From Spirochaetaceae bacterium (GTDB lineage: Bacteria > Spirochaetota > Spirochaetia > SZUA-6 > Bin103): DNA of 54,294 nucleotides. The stretch covers positions 1-54,294 of the forward strand of contig JAPPKD010000193.1 in the NCBI GenBank assembly GCA_028820215.1. Direction: 5' to 3'. The translations under genes were made by a program, and so were the position numbers. The notes below the pieces were generated by a model that searched no databases, was not told where the DNA came from, and saw only the letters and a list, made by a program, of their open reading frames with translations. Positions 52,083-54,294 of the stretch are shown here, one piece after another. Within the stretch, counting starts at the first letter, position 1. The number at the start of each line of letters is the position of its first letter.

Positions 52083-53081
52083 ATGAGCTCGTCGTCCGCT
52101 TCCGAGATCCACATCCGCGCCGCCGGCCTCACCAAGCGCTTCCGCGTGGCCGAGCGCAGGGCGGGCATGCTCGGCGCGCTTGCCGGCGTGATCCGGCGCC
52201 GCCATCGGCTGGTGACGGCCGTGGAAGACGTCTCCTTCACCGTGCGGCGCGGCGAGCTGGTCGGCTACATCGGCCCCAACGGCGCCGGCAAGAGCACCAC
52301 CGTGAAGCTGCTGTCGGGCATCCTGGTGCCCGACGCCGGCACCTGCCGGATCGACGGCATGACGCCCTGGATCCACCGGCGCCGCTACGTCGCCTCCATC
52401 GGCGCGGTGTTCGGGCAACGCACGCAGTTGCTGTGGGACCTGCCGGTGGTCGAGTCGTTCGACCTGCTGCGCGACATCTACCGGGTGCCGCAGAACCGCT
52501 ACGCAGAGACGCGCGAAGAGCTGGTCGAGCTGCTCAGCCTGCGGGACCTGCTGGACACGCCGGTACGGCAGCTCAGCCTGGGGCAGCGGATGCGCTGCGA
52601 CCTGGCCGCGGCGTTGCTGCATCGCCCGTCGCTGCTGTTCCTGGACGAGCCGACCATCGGCCTGGACGCGGTCGCCAAGCTGGCCGTGCGGGACTTCATC
52701 GGCCGGCTGCGCGACCGCGGCGTGACGGTGATCCTCACCACCCACGACATGGACGACATCGAGACGCTCTGCGACCGGGTGATCGTGATCAGCGCGGGCC
52801 GCATCGTCCTGGACGGCTCGGTCACGGAGCTGCGCGCGGCGGTCGCCGGCGAGCGGTACCTGTCGATCGACCTGGAGGACCGGGACTGCGAGCTCTCCAT
52901 TCCCGATGCCGAGGTGGTGGAGCGGCGCGCCCATCACGTCCGCGTGCGGTTCGATCCACGCCGCATCTCGGCGGCAGAGCTGATCCGGCAGGTGACCGAC
53001 CGCTATCCGCTTCGCGATCTGTTCGTCGAGGATCCGCCGATCGAGCGGATCATCGCCGAGCTGTATCGCCGCCATAGCTGA
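52083..53081 (+). CDS. ABC-2 exporter ATP-binding protein
   Basis: The 332-residue ATPase has Walker A GPNGAGKST (64-72), the Q-loop in GAVFGQRTQLLWDLPVVESF, signature LSLGQRMRCDLAAALL, Walker B LLFLDEPTIGLD, and the switch His in ILTTHDMDD. A C-terminal domain of about 90 residues follows, as in DrrA-like and YhaQ-like exporters. The family form with an N-terminal insert before Walker A (MLGALAGVIRRRHRLVTAVE) resembles ABC-2 ATPases of polysaccharide/antibiotic export. It is followed by A2 after five bases. It is the only ATPase for four permease genes. Confidence 0.92.
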   Translation: MSSSSASEIHIRAAGLTKRFRVAERRAGMLGALAGVIRRRHRLVTAVEDVSFTVRRGELVGYIGPNGAGKSTTVKLLSGILVPDAGTCRIDGMTPWIHRRRYVASIGAVFGQRTQLLWDLPVVESFDLLRDIYRVPQNRYAETREELVELLSLRDLLDTPVRQLSLGQRMRCDLAAALLHRPSLLFLDEPTIGLDAVAKLAVRDFIGRLRDRGVTVILTTHDMDDIETLCDRVIVISAGRIVLDGSVTELRAAVAGERYLSIDLEDRDCELSIPDAEVVERRAHHVRVRFDPRRISAAELIRQVTDRYPLRDLFVEDPPIERIIAELYRRHS

Positions 53082-53086
53082 AGGCG

Positions 53087-53920
53087 ATGTCGGCCGCAGC
53101 GACCCTGCGCGGCTACGTCGCGCTCGGGTCCGTCCACCTGCGCGCCATGCTGCAGTATCGCGCGGTGGCTCTTGCCGCCCTGGCCACGCAGGTGTTCTGG
53201 GGGCTGCTGCGGCTGATGATCCTGGACGGCTTCTACGGCAGTGCGCCGCACGCCAGTGACTTCTCCAGCATGCACTACGTTTCCTACATCTGGCTGGGTC
53301 AGGCGCTGTTCGGCCTGTTCCCGCTGAGCGTCCATCCGCTTGCTTCCGAGCGGATCCAGAGCGGAACGGTCGCCTACGAGCTGCTGCGCCCGCTCGACCT
53401 GTATGCCAACTGGACGATCAGCGTCATCGGCTGGCGGATCGGCAGGACCGTGTTCCGCGCCGCTCCGCTGGTGCTGCTTGCAGTGTTCCTGCTGCCCCTG
53501 TTCGGGCGCCCGGAGTGGGCGCTGGGACCACCCGCGGACGCGGCTGCCGCGCTGGGCTTCGCCGCTGGAGTCTTGCTGGCGGTGCTGACCGGCGCCGCGA
53601 TCACGATGCTCGGGCAGGCGATCATGCTGTGGACGCTCAGCTCCGCGGGTTGGAACGCGCTCGTGCCGGGGATCGCCTGGGTCTGCTCGGGGATGGTGGT
53701 GCCGCTGCCCTACCTGCCCGAGTGGGCACAGGTCGTGCTCGAGCTGCTGCCGTTCGCGGGGCTGATCGACACGCCGTTCCGCATCTACTCCGGGCACCTG
53801 GCCGGCGCAGCGGCGGCGCAGGCGCTGGCGGTGCAGTCGGCGTGGGTCCTCGTGCTGGCAGCCGGCGGCCACCGACTGCTGGCGCGCGGGCTGCGCAAGG
53901 TGGTGATCCAGGGTGGATGA
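53087..53920 (+). CDS. ABC-2 family permease A2
   Basis: The 277-residue paralogue of A1 shares YVALGSVHLRAMLQYRAVAL, TQVFWGLLRLMILDGFYG, IWLGQALFGLFPL, ASERIQSGTVAYELLRPLDL, SGMVVPLPYLPEWAQVVLEL and the identical end RKVVIQGG. It begins directly with MSAAATLRGY, without A1's extra leader residues, five bases after the ATPase stop. It pairs with B2, whose GTG overlaps the A2 stop. Confidence 0.88.
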   Translation: MSAAATLRGYVALGSVHLRAMLQYRAVALAALATQVFWGLLRLMILDGFYGSAPHASDFSSMHYVSYIWLGQALFGLFPLSVHPLASERIQSGTVAYELLRPLDLYANWTISVIGWRIGRTVFRAAPLVLLAVFLLPLFGRPEWALGPPADAAAALGFAAGVLLAVLTGAAITMLGQAIMLWTLSSAGWNALVPGIAWVCSGMVVPLPYLPEWAQVVLELLPFAGLIDTPFRIYSGHLAGAAAAQALAVQSAWVLVLAAGGHRLLARGLRKVVIQGG

Positions 53921-54239
53921 TCGAGGAGTCGATGATCGAGGAGTCGATGATCCAGGAGCCACGAAGGCGCTGCGCGGCCCGGGGCCGCTGCGCATGGCAC
54001 TCCGTTACGCGGCGGCCGGTCTGCGCGCCCGGATGCAGTACCGATCTTCGTTCCTGATGGAGTCGCTCGGTCACGTGATGGCAGCGGTCACCGAGCTCCT
54101 CGGCATCGTCGTGCTGTTCAGCCGCTTCGGCAGCATCAGGGGCTGGACGGTCTCGGAGGTGGCACTGTTCTACGGCGTCGTGCACGTCGTGTTCGCGGTG
54201 GCCGAGGGGGTCGGCGGCGGCTTCGAATCGCTCGAGTCG
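53913..54239 (+). pseudogene. ABC-2 family permease B2, interrupted at the right-end repeat
   Basis: The reading frame from GTG 53913 gives VDDRGVDDRGVDDPGATKAL then PLRMALRYAAAGLRARMQY and LFYGVVHVVFAVAEGVGGGF, matching B1. After GGGF the match to B1 (FDLFGPLIKEG) is lost, and from 54240 the sequence is the terminal repeat, with the frame still open to the end of the window. So only about 109 residues of an expected 290 remain. Either a mobile element has inserted here or the contig has been joined to a repeat. The N-terminus is extended by a 15-bp tandem repeat. Confidence 0.8.
53916..53960 (+). repeat. 15-bp tandem repeat, three units, at the permease B2 start
   Basis: GATGATCGAGGAGTC occurs twice exactly (53916-53930, 53931-53945) and a third time with two changes (53946-53960). 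It encodes DDRGV-DDRGV-DDPGA directly after the GTG start. The single ancestral unit corresponds to ADPGM in B1. The unit also contains GGAG, so repeat number may change spacing of ribosome-binding sequence to downstream in-frame starts. Confidence 0.85.
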
Positions 54240-54293
54240 CATGTCAAGCTTCCCCACCGGCCGGGTCGGACCGGCGTTGGCATGGGAGAAACA
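54240..54293. repeat. Right copy of 54-bp terminal inverted repeat
   Basis: This stretch is the exact reverse complement of positions 1-54. It begins CATGTCAAGCTTCCCC, a TG-beginning terminus after CA that resembles insertion-sequence ends, and it lies where permease B2 loses its match to B1. One further base (54294) completes the window. Confidence 0.9.
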
Positions 54294-54294
54294 C

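Noticed and set aside
1..54294. tRNA, rRNA, CRISPR arrays, riboswitches and intrinsic terminators
   Set aside because: I looked for cloverleaf genes, spaced direct repeats, known riboswitch cores and hairpins followed by T-runs and saw none that I could support.

Overview
The window is a GC-rich bacterial contig of about 54 kb, densely coding, with many start/stop overlaps. Signal peptides, C-terminal-Phe beta-barrel proteins and quinol-oxidase-type heme synthesis genes (ctaA, ctaB) indicate a Gram-negative-type envelope and aerobic respiration. FabV enoyl reductase, a long acyltransferase, a divergent CTP synthase and an Hsp70 substrate-domain-like protein of a type I associate with spirochaetes suggest Spirochaetota. 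This is an inference from family resemblance, because there is no rRNA or other phylogenetic marker in the window.

Layout: 0.1-10.3 kb holds an HdeD-like membrane protein, an acyltransferase-pyrG pair, a PIN/AbrB toxin-antitoxin pair, ridA, aroA, an FGE gene coupled to a frameshifted phytanoyl-CoA dioxygenase, and three tandem outer-membrane barrel paralogues. 10.4-17 kb is argA-proC-proA-proB (glutamate to arginine/proline), then a PelD-like GAF/degenerate-GGDEF membrane protein and an Hsp70-SBD-like protein. 17-24.7 kb is one leftward operon: methyltransferase, bshC, bshA, hemC, and a YhaO/YhaN-type nuclease-ATPase pair. It links bacillithiol and tetrapyrrole synthesis. 24.7-32.3 kb is L-2-hydroxyglutarate oxidase, the three-subunit transhydrogenase pntAA-pntAB-pntB, a HemL-like aminotransferase, ctaA and ctaB.

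32.3-38.7 kb is an accessory island. It has a DUF4143-type ATPase, HigBA, an internally deleted second ATPase copy, and two tandem paralogues of an unrecognised cysteine-rich protein with twin CxxC-CxxC modules. It also has a decayed PF09820-like ATPase and an AT-rich, frameshifted HEPN-like gene. The ATPase remnant and a short tail remnant suggest that an ATPase / cysteine-rich-protein convergent cassette was duplicated. This is the best candidate for an undescribed system here.

38.7-49.8 kb returns to metabolism: a two-gene pentonate (D-xylonate, Weimberg-type) module, a D-cysteine-desulfhydrase-like enzyme, ThuA, an IMPase-family phosphatase, fabV, trmH, a secreted protein, recQ and a Uma2-family nuclease. 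50-54.3 kb is a duplicated ABC-2 exporter locus, with two permease pairs and one ATPase. Both window ends carry the same 54-bp sequence in inverted orientation, and at the right end this interrupts the last permease, so the contig probably ends in two copies of one repeat.
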